Below are positions 11,800 through 22,454 of a stretch of DNA of 64,000 nt, one piece after another. The notes beneath the pieces were generated by a model that searched no databases, was not told the origin of the DNA, and saw only the letters and a list, made by a program, of their open reading frames with translations. The position numbers were made by a program, and so were the translations under genes. Every line of letters starts with the position of its first letter. Position 1 is the stretch's first letter. Origin of the DNA: Streptomyces sp. NBC_00223 (GTDB taxonomy: Bacteria > Actinomycetota > Actinomycetes > Streptomycetales > Streptomycetaceae); contig NZ_CP108109.1 in the NCBI RefSeq assembly GCF_036199905.1, positions 6,762,501 through 6,826,500 of the forward strand, read 5' to 3'.

Positions 11800-12067
11800 G
11801 CCGTACGACCACCCCGCCCCCACGGACCCGGACGCCCCCGCGGATGACCACACCCCCACGGGGGAGACTGGGGAGGCCGGTGGGACCACTGCCGGCGGTC
11901 CCCTGGGGGTGACCGTCTCGCCGACGGGGAATGCTGACGTGGACGCCGCGGTTGTGCGGCTGACCGACGCGGACGCATTGCCGACCGAGGCGCACATCGA
12001 GGTGTACGAGGACGTGCACGCGGGACTGCGCGACGCGCTCACCGCGCTGGATGAGAACAGGGGCTGA
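11792..12067 (+). CDS. Small conserved acidic protein
   Basis: This 91-residue protein starts MSEPYDHPAPTDPD and ends with a helical segment (DVDAAVVRLTDADALPTEAH, then a helix ending LTALDENRG). It lies between the phasin-like gene and tlyA, as similar small proteins do in other actinomycetes as far as I recall; its function is unknown. The ATG overlaps the upstream stop codon by 8 bp, which suggests translational coupling. Its 3' end is 7 bp before the tlyA start, so the genes probably form one transcript. Confidence 0.78.
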   Translation: MSEPYDHPAPTDPDAPADDHTPTGETGEAGGTTAGGPLGVTVSPTGNADVDAAVVRLTDADALPTEAHIEVYEDVHAGLRDALTALDENRG

Positions 12068-12074
12068 ACCGTAC

Positions 12075-12881
12075 GTGGCACGACGCCGACTCGACGCTGA
12101 GCTGGTGCGCCGGAATCTCGCGCGCTCCCGGGAGCACGCAAGCCAGTTGATCGCCGCGGGCCGGGTCAGCGTGGGCGGCGCCACCGCGACCAAGGCCGCC
12201 ACCCAGGTGGAGACCAGCGCCGCCGTGGTCGTCGCGAAGGACACCGACGAGCCCGACTACGTCTCGCGCGGCGGCCACAAACTCGCGGGCGCGCTGGCCG
12301 CGTTCACCCCGCTGGGCCTGACCGTGGCCGGCCGCCGGGCGCTGGACGCCGGTGCCTCGACCGGCGGCTTCACCGATGTGCTGCTGCGCAACGGCGCCGC
12401 CGAGGTGGTCGCCGTCGACGTCGGCTACGGCCAACTCGCCTGGTCGTTGCAGAGCGACGACCGGGTGATCGTCAAGGACCGCACCAACGTAAGGGAGTTG
12501 ACGCTCGATCACATCGACGGCAAGCCGGCCGACGTGATCGTGGGCGACCTGTCCTTCATCCCGCTCGGCCTCGTCCTGCCCGCCTTGGTCCGCTGCGCCG
12601 CGCCCGAAGCGGACCTCGTACTGATGGTCAAGCCGCAGTTCGAGGTGGGCAGGGAACGGCTCGGCAGCGGCGGTGTCGTCCGCAGTACGCAGCTGCGCGC
12701 CGAGAGTGTGCGCAAGGTGGCCGCGCAGGCCGCCGAACTCGGGCTGGGAGCACTGGGCGTGACCGCCAGTCCGCTGCCCGGTCCGTCCGGGAACGTGGAG
12801 TACTTTCTGTGGCTGCGCGCCGGCGCCCCCGCGCTGGACCCGGCCGAAGTCGACCGAGCTGTGGCGGAGGGGCCCCGTTGA
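12075..12881 (+). CDS. tlyA: TlyA family rRNA (cytidine-2'-O)-methyltransferase
   Basis: This 268-residue protein has an N-terminal S4 RNA-binding domain (ARRRLDAELVRRNLARSREH at the start) and a FtsJ-like methyltransferase domain. The SAM-binding motif is DAGASTGGFTD at about residue 90, and the catalytic-type Lys lies in MVKPQFE. TlyA methylates 2'-O of cytidines in 16S and 23S rRNA, and its loss causes capreomycin resistance in mycobacteria. The start is set at GTG 12075 because family members begin MARRRLDAEL; an in-frame ATG at 12051 is the alternative. The stop overlaps the nadK start. Confidence 0.94.
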   Translation: MARRRLDAELVRRNLARSREHASQLIAAGRVSVGGATATKAATQVETSAAVVVAKDTDEPDYVSRGGHKLAGALAAFTPLGLTVAGRRALDAGASTGGFTDVLLRNGAAEVVAVDVGYGQLAWSLQSDDRVIVKDRTNVRELTLDHIDGKPADVIVGDLSFIPLGLVLPALVRCAAPEADLVLMVKPQFEVGRERLGSGGVVRSTQLRAESVRKVAAQAAELGLGALGVTASPLPGPSGNVEYFLWLRAGAPALDPAEVDRAVAEGPR

Positions 12882-13792
12882 CCGTGAATAGCCAACCTCA
12901 GGACCGTACGGTCTTCCTGCTCACGCACACCGGGCGGGAAGAGGCGATCCGCAGTGCCGAGCGGGTGATGCTCGGCCTGCTGCGGGCGGGCATCGGCGTA
13001 CGGCTGCTGGAGGACGAGGCCGCCGACCTGCCGCTGCCCGCCGCGGTCGAACTGGTCGGCGAGGTCGGGCCAGGATCGGTACAGGGCTGCGAACTGATCA
13101 TCGTGCTGGGCGGTGACGGCACCATCCTGCGCGGCGCCGAGTTCGCCCGCGCCTCGGGCGTGCCGATGCTCGGCGTCAACCTCGGCCGGGTCGGCTTCCT
13201 CGCCGAGGCCGAGCGCGACGACCTCGACAAGGTCGTGGACCGGGTGGTGACCAAGGAGTACGAGGTCGAGGAGCGGATGACCCTCGACGTCCTGGTCCGC
13301 AACGACGGCCGGATCGTGCACACCGACTGGGCGCTCAACGAGGCGTCCGTGGAGAAGGCGTCCCGCGAACGGGTGCTGGAGGTCGTCACCGAGGTCGACG
13401 GCCGCCCGGTGTCCGGCTTCGGCGGCGACGGTGTGGTCTGCGCGACCCCGACCGGCTCGACCGCGTACGCGTTCTCCGCGGGCGGGCCGGTGGTCTGGCC
13501 GGAGGTCGAGGCGCTGCTGATGGTGCCGATCAGCGCGCACGCGCTCTTCGCCAAGCCGCTGGTGACCTCGCCGCGCTCGGTGCTCGCGGTGGAGGTGCAG
13601 CCGCAGACCCCGCACGGCGTGCTGTGGTGCGACGGCCGCAGGACCGTGGAGCTGCCCGCGGGGGCACGGGTCGAGGTGCGGCGCGGCGCGGTCCCGGTCC
13701 GGCTGGCCCGGCTGCACCACGCCTCCTTCACCGACCGGCTGGTGGCGAAGTTCGCGCTGCCGGTCGCGGGCTGGCGGGGCGCGCCGAGGTAG
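12878..13792 (+). CDS. nadK: NAD kinase
   Basis: This 304-residue enzyme phosphorylates NAD to NADP using ATP or polyphosphate. The GGDGTILR motif with the catalytic Asp is at about residue 75, followed by GVNLGRVGFLAE and the NAD-binding CATPTGSTAYAFSAGGP segment. The start is ambiguous: TTG 12878 overlaps the tlyA stop and has GGAGG seven bases upstream, while GTG 12884 is two codons later. TTG is preferred on spacing. The tlyA-nadK-recN order is conserved in actinobacteria. Confidence 0.95.
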   Translation: MTVNSQPQDRTVFLLTHTGREEAIRSAERVMLGLLRAGIGVRLLEDEAADLPLPAAVELVGEVGPGSVQGCELIIVLGGDGTILRGAEFARASGVPMLGVNLGRVGFLAEAERDDLDKVVDRVVTKEYEVEERMTLDVLVRNDGRIVHTDWALNEASVEKASRERVLEVVTEVDGRPVSGFGGDGVVCATPTGSTAYAFSAGGPVVWPEVEALLMVPISAHALFAKPLVTSPRSVLAVEVQPQTPHGVLWCDGRRTVELPAGARVEVRRGAVPVRLARLHHASFTDRLVAKFALPVAGWRGAPR

Positions 13793-13901
13793 TCCCGGAA
13801 GCGGTCCGGCGGGGGTTCCGCGGAGGTTGACGGGGGGCTACGCGGCGGTCCGGGCGCGGGAGGCGCGCGGCGGGCGTCGCGCGTACGGTCGCAAACCTCG
13901 T

Positions 13902-15653
13902 ATGGTCGTATCCGTGTTGGAGGAAATGCGGATTCGGTCGCTGGGAGTCATCGAGGACGCCGTGGTGGAGCTGTCACCCGGCTTCACGGCGGTGACCGGT
14001 GAGACAGGCGCGGGCAAGACCATGGTCGTCACGAGCCTCGGTCTGCTGCTCGGCGGGCGGGCCGACCCCGCGCTCGTGCGGATCGGCGCCAAGCAGGCGG
14101 TGGTCGAGGGCCGGATCACCATGGGCCCCGACGCCCGCGCCTGGACGCGCGCCGAGGAGGCGGGCGCCGAGCTGGACGACGGCGCGCTGCTGATCAGCCG
14201 TACGGTCTCGGCCGAGGGCCGGTCCCGGGCGCACGTCGGCGGCCGTACGGTCCCGGTCGGGCTGCTCGCCGAGCTGGCCGACGACCTGGTGGCCGTGCAC
14301 GGCCAGACCGACCAGCAGGGTCTGCTGCGGCCTGCCCGGCAGCGCGAGGCGCTCGACCGGTACGCGGGCGACGCGGTGGCCGTGCCGCTGGCGAAGTACG
14401 GGTCGGCGTACCGGCGGCTGCGCGAGGTCGCCGCGGAGTACGACGAGCTGACCGCGCGGGCCCGCGAGCGCGCCCAGGAGGCGGATCTGCTGCGCTTCGG
14501 CGTCGAGGAGATCGCGGCCGCGGAGCCGCAGCCCGGCGAGGACACGGAGCTGGCCGCGGAGGCGGAACGGCTCGGACACGCCGAGGCGCTGGCCTCCGCG
14601 GCGACCGTGGCGCACGCCGCGCTCGCCGGGAATCCGGAGGACCCGGAGGGCGTGGACGCCGGCACGCTGGTCGCCGGGGCGCAGCGCGCGCTGGACTCGG
14701 CGAGCGCCCACGACCCCGTACTGGCCGAGCTGGCGGCCCGGCTCGGCGAGGTCGGCATCCTGCTCGGGGACGTGGCCGGTGAACTGGCCGGATACGCCGA
14801 CAACCTCGACGCGGACCCGCTGCGGCTGTCCGCGGTGGAGGAACGCAGGGCCGTACTCAACCACCTGGTCCGCAAGTACGCCGCCGACATCGACGGGGTG
14901 CTCGCCTGGGCCGAGGTGAGCGCGGCGCGGCTGAACGAGCTGGAGGGCGACGACGGGCGGATCGCCGAACTCGCGGCGGAACGGGACGGGTTGCGGGCCG
15001 AGCTGGGCGGGCTCGCCCAGAGCCTCAGCGACGCCCGGGGGGAGGCGGCGGACCGGTTCGCGGCGGCCGTCACCGCGGAACTGGCCGAGCTGGCGATGCC
15101 GCACGCGCGGGTGACGGTCGCCCTCCGGCAGACCGACGCGGCCGATCCCGGGCACGGGATCGAGGTGGGCGGCCGGGCGGTGGCCTTCGGGCCGAGCGGC
15201 GCCGACGAGGTGGAACTGCAACTGGCCCCGCACCCCGGCGCTCCCGCGCGGCCGATCGCCAAGGGTGCCTCCGGCGGTGAGCTGTCCCGGGTGATGCTCG
15301 CGGTCGAGGTGGTCTTCGCGGGGTCCGACCCCGTGCCGACGTATCTCTTCGACGAGGTCGACGCCGGCGTCGGCGGCAAGGCGGCGGTCGAGGTCGGGCG
15401 GCGGCTGGCGCGGCTGGCGCGTACGGCGCAGGTGGTCGTGGTCACGCATCTGCCGCAGGTGGCGGCGTTCGCCGACCGGCAGTTGCTGGTCGAGAAGACG
15501 AATGACGGGTCGGTGACGCGCAGTGGGGTGACCGTGCTGGAGGGGGAGGCGCGGGTGCGGGAGCTTTCGCGCATGCTGGCGGGGTTGGAGGATTCCGAGT
15601 TGGGGCGGGCGCACGCGGAGGAGCTGCTCGCTGCGGCGAAGGCTGCGCGCTAG
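13902..15653 (+). CDS. recN: DNA repair protein RecN
   Basis: This 583-residue SMC-like ATPase acts in double-strand break repair. The Walker A motif GETGAGKT is at about residue 33, a long coiled-coil middle follows, and the C-terminal half has the signature ASGGELSRVMLA and Walker B YLFDEVDAGVGG. The start is uncertain: ATG 13902 (MVVSVLEEMRIRSLG) is chosen on homology, while GTG 13914 and ATG 13926 are also in frame and no well-spaced ribosome binding site distinguishes them. The stop codon is directly followed by the first element of a 550-bp palindromic repeat region. Confidence 0.95.
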   Translation: MVVSVLEEMRIRSLGVIEDAVVELSPGFTAVTGETGAGKTMVVTSLGLLLGGRADPALVRIGAKQAVVEGRITMGPDARAWTRAEEAGAELDDGALLISRTVSAEGRSRAHVGGRTVPVGLLAELADDLVAVHGQTDQQGLLRPARQREALDRYAGDAVAVPLAKYGSAYRRLREVAAEYDELTARARERAQEADLLRFGVEEIAAAEPQPGEDTELAAEAERLGHAEALASAATVAHAALAGNPEDPEGVDAGTLVAGAQRALDSASAHDPVLAELAARLGEVGILLGDVAGELAGYADNLDADPLRLSAVEERRAVLNHLVRKYAADIDGVLAWAEVSAARLNELEGDDGRIAELAAERDGLRAELGGLAQSLSDARGEAADRFAAAVTAELAELAMPHARVTVALRQTDAADPGHGIEVGGRAVAFGPSGADEVELQLAPHPGAPARPIAKGASGGELSRVMLAVEVVFAGSDPVPTYLFDEVDAGVGGKAAVEVGRRLARLARTAQVVVVTHLPQVAAFADRQLLVEKTNDGSVTRSGVTVLEGEARVRELSRMLAGLEDSELGRAHAEELLAAAKAAR

Positions 15654-16206
15654 GTCCCTCGCGGGGCGCGCGCTGTCCACGAGGTGCACGTCCGTGCGGG
15701 GTCCCTCGCGGGGCGGGGCTGGTTTTTCGGGTGCGGGTCCCTCGCGGGGTGCGGGCCGACATTCGGGTGCACGCCCGTGCGGGGTCCCTCGCGGGGCGGG
15801 GCGTCGTTCTCGGGTGCACGCCCGTGCGGGGTGCCCGCGCCTGGCGGCGCGGGGTCGATCCCGCCCGCACCACCCGTGCGGGTTTCGTACTTGTCTGCTG
15901 GTGGCCCCTGTGGGTGGTACCCGCCGACGGCGGCGAACCCCTGCAGGGGCCACCCGCACGGGGGTACGAATCCGCACGGGTGGTGCGGGCGGGAGACGGC
16001 TCGCGCCGCAGGCGCGGGCAACTCCGCACGGACGTGCACCTGGTATGCGGCGCCCGCCCGGCGAGGGCCCCGCACGGACGTGCACCTGGTAAGCGGCGGC
16101 CCGCCCGGCGAGGGCACCGCATGGACGTGCACCTGGTATGCGGGGCCCGCCCGGCGAGGGCACCGCATGGACGTGCACTTGAGAGCGACGCCCACCCCGC
16201 GAGGGG
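15654..16206. repeat. Giant imperfect palindrome built of tandem repeats
   Basis: The whole recN downstream region is a two-sided mirror centred at about 15927. The innermost hairpin is CCGCCG-A-CGGCGG (15921-15933), then GGTGGCCCCTG (15900-15910) with CAGGGGCCACC (15944-15954), then 15860-15890 with 15964-15993 (22 bp perfect plus a weaker 7-8 bp). Outside, the left arm carries elements starting GTGCACGTCCGTGCGG and GTCCCTCGCGGGG with spacings of 47, 36 and 47 bp. The right arm carries their reverse complements with 46-47 bp spacing, ending in CCCCGCGAGGGG at 16195-16206. No gene is credible inside. Confidence 0.9.
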
Positions 16207-16225
16207 AGACGGAGAGAGGGCCAGG

Positions 16226-17056
16226 ATGACCGCGCAGAACGGACGGATCTCCGTTGCCATGGCCGCGGCCGCGGCGACTCGTGCCGCGTACGGGGAGTTG
16301 CGGCGCCGACCCCCCGTCGAGGCCCGGCTGTGGCAGCGCACGAACTACGCCGGCCGCGGGGTCGAGCTGTACGGCGGCCTCGCCGTGGCCGCCGGCGCGG
16401 CCACCGCCATCGCCGCCGCCCGCGGCCTCGGCGCCCGGACCCGGCTCGCCGCCGTCGGCGCCGCGCTGGCGGCCGGCGTCTGCGGCGCGTACGACGACCA
16501 GAAGGGCTCACCGGACGAGCGCGGATTCGCCGCGCACCTCCGCGCGCTGGGGGAGGGTCGGCTCACCTCGGGCGGCGTCAAACTGCTCGGTGTCAGCGCG
16601 GCCGGACTCGCCGCGGGAGCGCTGCTCAAGACCCGCCCGCTCGACCGGCTGCTGGCCGGCGTGGTGATCGCGGGGGCCGCCCACGCCGTGAACCTCGTGG
16701 ACGTCGCCCCCGGCCGCGCCGCGAAGGCGGTGATCGCGGTCGGCGCCCCCGGCCTGCTGCGGCGTGGCCCCGGCGCGGTGCTCGCCGCCGCGCCCGTGGG
16801 CGCCGCGGCCGCCGTGCTCAGGGACGATCTGAGCGAGCGGACGATGCTCGGCGACGCGGGCGCGCACGCGCTGGGCGCCGCCCTCGGCGCGGCGATAGCG
16901 ACGTCCAACGGGCGGGCCGGCCTGCTGCTGCACGCCACCGCGGTCGTCGCGATGGCGGTCGCGGGTGACCGGCTGGCCGGGGACGAACGGCTGTGGAACG
17001 CCCCCGGAGTACGGCAGGTTGACTCCTGGGGCCGGGTAGTTCACCCGTATGGGTGA
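16226..17056 (+). CDS. MraY/WecA-like polyprenyl-phosphate transferase homologue
   Basis: This 276-residue membrane protein has several hydrophobic helices and three motifs of the polyprenyl-phosphate N-acetylhexosamine-1-phosphate transferase family: GAYDDQKG with the DD pair at about residue 93, NLVDVAPGRA, and MLGDAGAHALGA. These enzymes attach a sugar phosphate to a lipid carrier at the inner face of the membrane. It is shorter than typical MraY, so its activity is uncertain. The start ATG at 16226 is preceded by GAGAGAGGGCCAGG. It lies before a glycosyltransferase gene, so a joint role in a surface glycan is possible. Confidence 0.82.
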   Translation: MTAQNGRISVAMAAAAATRAAYGELRRRPPVEARLWQRTNYAGRGVELYGGLAVAAGAATAIAAARGLGARTRLAAVGAALAAGVCGAYDDQKGSPDERGFAAHLRALGEGRLTSGGVKLLGVSAAGLAAGALLKTRPLDRLLAGVVIAGAAHAVNLVDVAPGRAAKAVIAVGAPGLLRRGPGAVLAAAPVGAAAAVLRDDLSERTMLGDAGAHALGAALGAAIATSNGRAGLLLHATAVVAMAVAGDRLAGDERLWNAPGVRQVDSWGRVVHPYG

Positions 17057-17206
17057 TCCCTGGTCGGGGCGGGCGGGCACGGCGTCGCCCTCGACCGTGG
17101 TGTCCGGCGCCGGGCCTGGCATCCTGGACGAGTCGAACAGCAGCAGCCGCCGGCCGTCCCGCCGAGCAGATACCCGACCGTCGCCGAGTCAGGAGCAGGA
17201 CCCCGC

Positions 17207-18334
17207 GTGAGCAGCACCTCCCACCCCGTCCAGGGGCAGCTGCACGCCGTGCACGTACTGAGCACGGCGGCGGGCGCGCATGTCCGCTCGCTGGCCGGCG
17301 GCCTGGTGGCCCGCGGGGTCGAGGTCACCGTCTGCGCCCCCGCCGCGGTCGAGGCGGTGTACGGGTTCAGCGCCGCCGGGGCCGGGTTCACCCCCGTGGA
17401 GCTCGGCCGGTACGCCGCCGCCGACGCCCCCGCGATCGCCGCGCTGCGCACGGTGTTCACCCACGCGAGCGTGGTCCACGCGCACGGCCTGCGCGCGGGC
17501 CTGCTGGCCTCGGTCGCGCTCGGCGGCCGCCGTACCCCGCTCGTGGTCACCTGGCACGGCAGCGACATCCCCGCCGAGGGCGGCCGCGGCCTGGCGCTGC
17601 GCTGGCTGGAGCGCGGGGCGGTCCGCCGCGCCGGGGTCGTACTCGGCGTCTCCTCCGACCTGGTGGACCGGGCCCGGGGTTACGGCGCCGCCGACGTACG
17701 GCTGGCACCGGCCGCCGTACCGCGCCCGACGGCCCGCCCGCCGCGGCCGCCCGCCGACGGGGAGCGTCAGAAGCAGCGGATCAGGGCCGAACTCGGCGCG
17801 GCCGAACGCCCGTTGCTGCTCGCGGTCGGCCGGCTGGAGCCGCACCAGGGATACGACGTGCTGCTCGACGCGGCCGGGCGCTGGGCGACCCGCGAACCCC
17901 GGCCGCTGGTCGCCATCGCGGGGGAGGGCCCCCAACGGGCCGCGCTGGAACGGCGAATCGCGACCGAGCGGCTGCCCGTGACCCTGCTCGGCCGCCGTGA
18001 CGACGTGCCCGAACTGCTGTCCGCCGCCGACCTGGTGGTGCTGCCCAGCCGCTGGGAGGCCCGTTCGCTGATCGCCCAGGAGGCCCTGCACGCCGGAGTC
18101 CCGCTGGTCGCCACGGCGGTCGGCGGCACCCCCGAACTCGTCGGCGACGCCGCCCTCCTGGTGCCGTACGGCGACGCGGGCGCGCTGGCCCGCGCGGTCA
18201 CCGGCCTGCTCGCCGACCCGGTCCGCCGTACCGCGCTGGCCATCGTGGGCCGGGCCCAGGCCGCGACCTGGCCCACCGAGGACGACACGGTGGCCCAGGT
18301 GCTCAGCGTCTACGACGAGTTGACCCGGGGCTGA
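17207..18334 (+). CDS. Glycosyltransferase family 4 protein
   Basis: This 375-residue protein has the GT-B two-domain layout. The N-terminal acceptor domain starts VHVLSTAAGAHVRSLAGGL and includes VVTWHGSDIP. The C-terminal donor domain starts LLLAVGRLEPHQGYDVLLDA and has PSRWEARSLIAQEALHAGVP, with the E-x7-E type donor-binding motif of retaining GT4 enzymes. Acceptor and sugar are unknown. The start GTG at 17207 has AGGAG at 17191-17195. The gene follows the polyprenyl-phosphate transferase homologue by 150 bp and converges on the GH15 gene. Confidence 0.92.
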   Translation: MSSTSHPVQGQLHAVHVLSTAAGAHVRSLAGGLVARGVEVTVCAPAAVEAVYGFSAAGAGFTPVELGRYAAADAPAIAALRTVFTHASVVHAHGLRAGLLASVALGGRRTPLVVTWHGSDIPAEGGRGLALRWLERGAVRRAGVVLGVSSDLVDRARGYGAADVRLAPAAVPRPTARPPRPPADGERQKQRIRAELGAAERPLLLAVGRLEPHQGYDVLLDAAGRWATREPRPLVAIAGEGPQRAALERRIATERLPVTLLGRRDDVPELLSAADLVVLPSRWEARSLIAQEALHAGVPLVATAVGGTPELVGDAALLVPYGDAGALARAVTGLLADPVRRTALAIVGRAQAATWPTEDDTVAQVLSVYDELTRG

Positions 18335-18352
18335 AGCCCAAACCGCCCCGGG
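18324..18352. terminator. Hairpin between convergent glycosyltransferase and GH15 genes
   Basis: CCCGGGGC at 18324-18331 pairs with GCCCCGGG at 18345-18352. The hairpin includes the last codons and the stop of the glycosyltransferase gene and may terminate transcripts from both directions. Confidence 0.65.
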
Positions 18353-18362
18353 CCGACGGGTG

Positions 18363-20165
18363 TTACGTCGGGAAGGCGCCGCACGCGGTGAGCCGCAGCG
18401 CGGTGTCGATCAGCGGCACATGGCTGAACGCCTGGGGGAAGTTGCCCACTTGGCGCTGGCGGCGCGGGTCCCACTCCTCCGCGAGCAGCCCGAGGTCGTT
18501 GCGCAGCGCGAGCAGCTTCTCGAAGAGCCGGCGGGCCTCGTCGACCCGGCCGATCATCGCCAGGTCGTCCGCGAGCCAGAACGAGCAGGCCAGGAAGGCC
18601 CCTTCGTCACCGGGCAGCCCGTCGAGATTCTCGTCGACGTTGGAGGTGGGGTAGCGCATCACAAAGCCGTCCTCGGTGGACAGCTCGCGCTGGATCGCCT
18701 CAATGGTACCGATCACCCGTTTGTCGTCGGGCGGCAGGAAGCCCATCTGGGGGATGAGCAGCAAGGAGGCGTCCAGCTCACGCGAGCCGTAGGACTGCGT
18801 GAAGGTGTTGCGCTGCCGGTCGTAGCCCTTCTCGCACACGTCGTAGTGGATCTCGTCGCGCAGCTCCCTGAAGCGGTCCAGCGGGCCCTCGACCTCGCCG
18901 GACTCTATGAGCTTGACGGTACGGTCCACCGCGACCCAGGCCATCACCTTGGAGTGCACGAAGTGCCGGCGCGGGCCGCGGACCTCCCAGATGCCCTCGT
19001 CCGGCTCGTTCCAGTGCTTCTCCAGGTAGCGGATCAGCTTGAGCTGGAGCGCGCTGGCGTTGTCGTTGCGGGCCAGGCCGGTCATATGGCCCAGGTGCAG
19101 CGCCTCGGTGACCTCGCCGTAGACGTCGAGCTGGAGCTGATGGGCGGCGCCGTTGCCGATCCGGACCGGGGTGGAGCCCTCGTAGCCGGGCAGCCAGTGC
19201 AGCTCGTTCTCGCCCAGCTCGCGTTCGCCCGCGATGCCGTACATGATCTGGAGATTCTCCGGGTCGCCTGCCACCGCGCGCAGCAGCCACTCGCGCCAGG
19301 CGCGGGCCTCGTCGCGGTAGCCGGTGCGCAGCAGCGAGGACAGGGTGATCGCCGCGTCCCGCAGCCAGGTGAAGCGGTAGTCCCAGTTGCGCACCCCGCC
19401 GATGTCCTCGGGCAGCGAGGTGGTGGGCGCGGCCACGATCCCGCCGGTCGGCCCGTAGGTCAGGGCCTTGAGCGTGATCAGCGAGCGGACCACGGCCTCC
19501 CGGTAGGGGCCGGTGTACGTACACTGCTCGACCCACTCGCGCCAGAAGTCCTCGGTGGCGGTCAGCGACCCCTCCGGGTCGGCCAGCGCGGGCTGCGGCT
19601 TGTGGGAGGGCTCCCAGCTGATGGTGAAGGCGAACCGGTCCCCGGGCGCGACGGTGAAGTCGGAGTACGTGGTCAGGTCCTCACCGAAGGTGTCCACCTC
19701 CGTGTCCAGCCACACCGAGTCCGGCCCGGCCACCGCGACCGTACGGTCGCCGATCTTGTGCACCCACGGGGTGATCTGCCCGTAGGAGAATCGCATCCTC
19801 AGTGCCGAGCGCATCGGCACACGGCCGCTGACGCCCTCCACGATCCGGATCACCTGGGGTGCTCCGTCACGCGGCGGCATGAGATCGATCACCCGTACGG
19901 TGCCCGTACGGGTGTCCCACTCCGACTCCAGCACCAGCGACTCGCCGCGGTAACGGCGGCGGGTCGCGGTCGGCGGCTCGGTGCCCTCGGCATACGCCGG
20001 GCCGATCCGCCAGAACCCGTGCTCGTCGGTGCCGAGCAGTCCGGCGAACACCGCCGGTGAGTCGAAGCGCGGCAGGCAGAGCCAGTCCACCGTGCCGTCC
20101 CTGCAGACCAGTGCGGCGGTCTGCATATCACCGATGAGTGCGTAGTCCTCGATACGCCCGGCCAC
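18363..20165 (-). CDS. GH15 family glycoside hydrolase (trehalase-like)
   Basis: This 600-residue protein begins VAGRIEDYALIGDMQTAALV. A beta-rich N-terminal domain is followed by an (alpha/alpha)6 catalytic domain with the signature NWDYRFTWLRDAAI, PTTSLPE and a C-terminal region ending FSHVPLIDTALRL. This is the mycobacterial-type GH15 trehalase group, related to glucoamylase but hydrolysing trehalose in characterised members. There is no signal peptide, so a cytosolic enzyme is expected. The start GTG at 20165 has TGGAG seven bases upstream; a longer upstream frame looks non-coding. Confidence 0.92.
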   Translation of the reverse strand: MAGRIEDYALIGDMQTAALVCRDGTVDWLCLPRFDSPAVFAGLLGTDEHGFWRIGPAYAEGTEPPTATRRRYRGESLVLESEWDTRTGTVRVIDLMPPRDGAPQVIRIVEGVSGRVPMRSALRMRFSYGQITPWVHKIGDRTVAVAGPDSVWLDTEVDTFGEDLTTYSDFTVAPGDRFAFTISWEPSHKPQPALADPEGSLTATEDFWREWVEQCTYTGPYREAVVRSLITLKALTYGPTGGIVAAPTTSLPEDIGGVRNWDYRFTWLRDAAITLSSLLRTGYRDEARAWREWLLRAVAGDPENLQIMYGIAGERELGENELHWLPGYEGSTPVRIGNGAAHQLQLDVYGEVTEALHLGHMTGLARNDNASALQLKLIRYLEKHWNEPDEGIWEVRGPRRHFVHSKVMAWVAVDRTVKLIESGEVEGPLDRFRELRDEIHYDVCEKGYDRQRNTFTQSYGSRELDASLLLIPQMGFLPPDDKRVIGTIEAIQRELSTEDGFVMRYPTSNVDENLDGLPGDEGAFLACSFWLADDLAMIGRVDEARRLFEKLLALRNDLGLLAEEWDPRRQRQVGNFPQAFSHVPLIDTALRLTACGAFPT

Positions 20166-20724
20166 GTGCAACTCCAGTCGAACACGGCGCCGCCCCCGCT
20201 TGGGACGGTCTTGCGGTATGGGGGAAACCTTGCGGTTTTGGGGGGATGAAAATCTGGATCTTTGGACGAGCTCATGATCCGGAGAAGGGCGGGGATGGTG
20301 CCGGTGCCGGTCGGCTCGCGCAATGCGTTCGAGCAGAATACGTCCTCGGAGAGGGCGGTGTGCGTCTCTCGGCGATCTTCGCCGAGCCGGTGGGCCGGAC
20401 CCCTGCCACCTCACCGGCAGAGGATCCGAAAGCGCTTGCACACGCGGTCTTCCGGCCTGCGTCCGAGCGTAACGCGCACTTTGTCCCCCCGAGTGCCACG
20501 CGGTGCCGACACGAAGTCTTCACACAGCCGCCACGCCGTCGCTCGTGGACCCACAAAGTCGATCACGGACCCGGCCGCGGGCTGTGCCACCTGCTGGTGG
20601 GGGCCGCTGTCGCTGTTACCCTGGTAGCCCGTGGGCCGGTGGGCCGAACCACTGAACCGCCGCGACGGCGCTCCCAGAACGAACGCCGTCCCGACCCTCA
20701 CCTCGCGACCACGGGAGCCCCCTC
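20166..20724. other. Intergenic region between divergent GH15 and pyrG genes
   Basis: About 560 bp must hold the promoters of both genes. Visible structure is a short hairpin, CTCGGCGA-TCT-TCGCCGAG, at 20368-20386. The open frames here lack recognisable protein features. I could not identify a pyrimidine-responsive leader for pyrG. Confidence 0.6.
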
Positions 20725-22377
<1,653 letters not shown>

Positions 22378-22454
22378 TCACGGAGACGGATCACCGACCC
22401 GGGCCCTCGGCCGGACCCGGGACCGGCACAGGACTCGCACCCGGAGGGCGCAGC

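Noticed and set aside
15681..16226. Open frames on both strands within the recN palindrome
   Set aside because: Their translations are tandem copies of HVRAG/GPSRG-type words dictated by the 47-bp DNA repeat; no start site or domain supports them.
16345..16938. Antisense frame inside the MraY-like gene
   Set aside because: The sense frame has membrane helices and GxxDD, NLVD and GDAG motifs; the antisense frame is Ser/Ala/Arg-rich shadow sequence.
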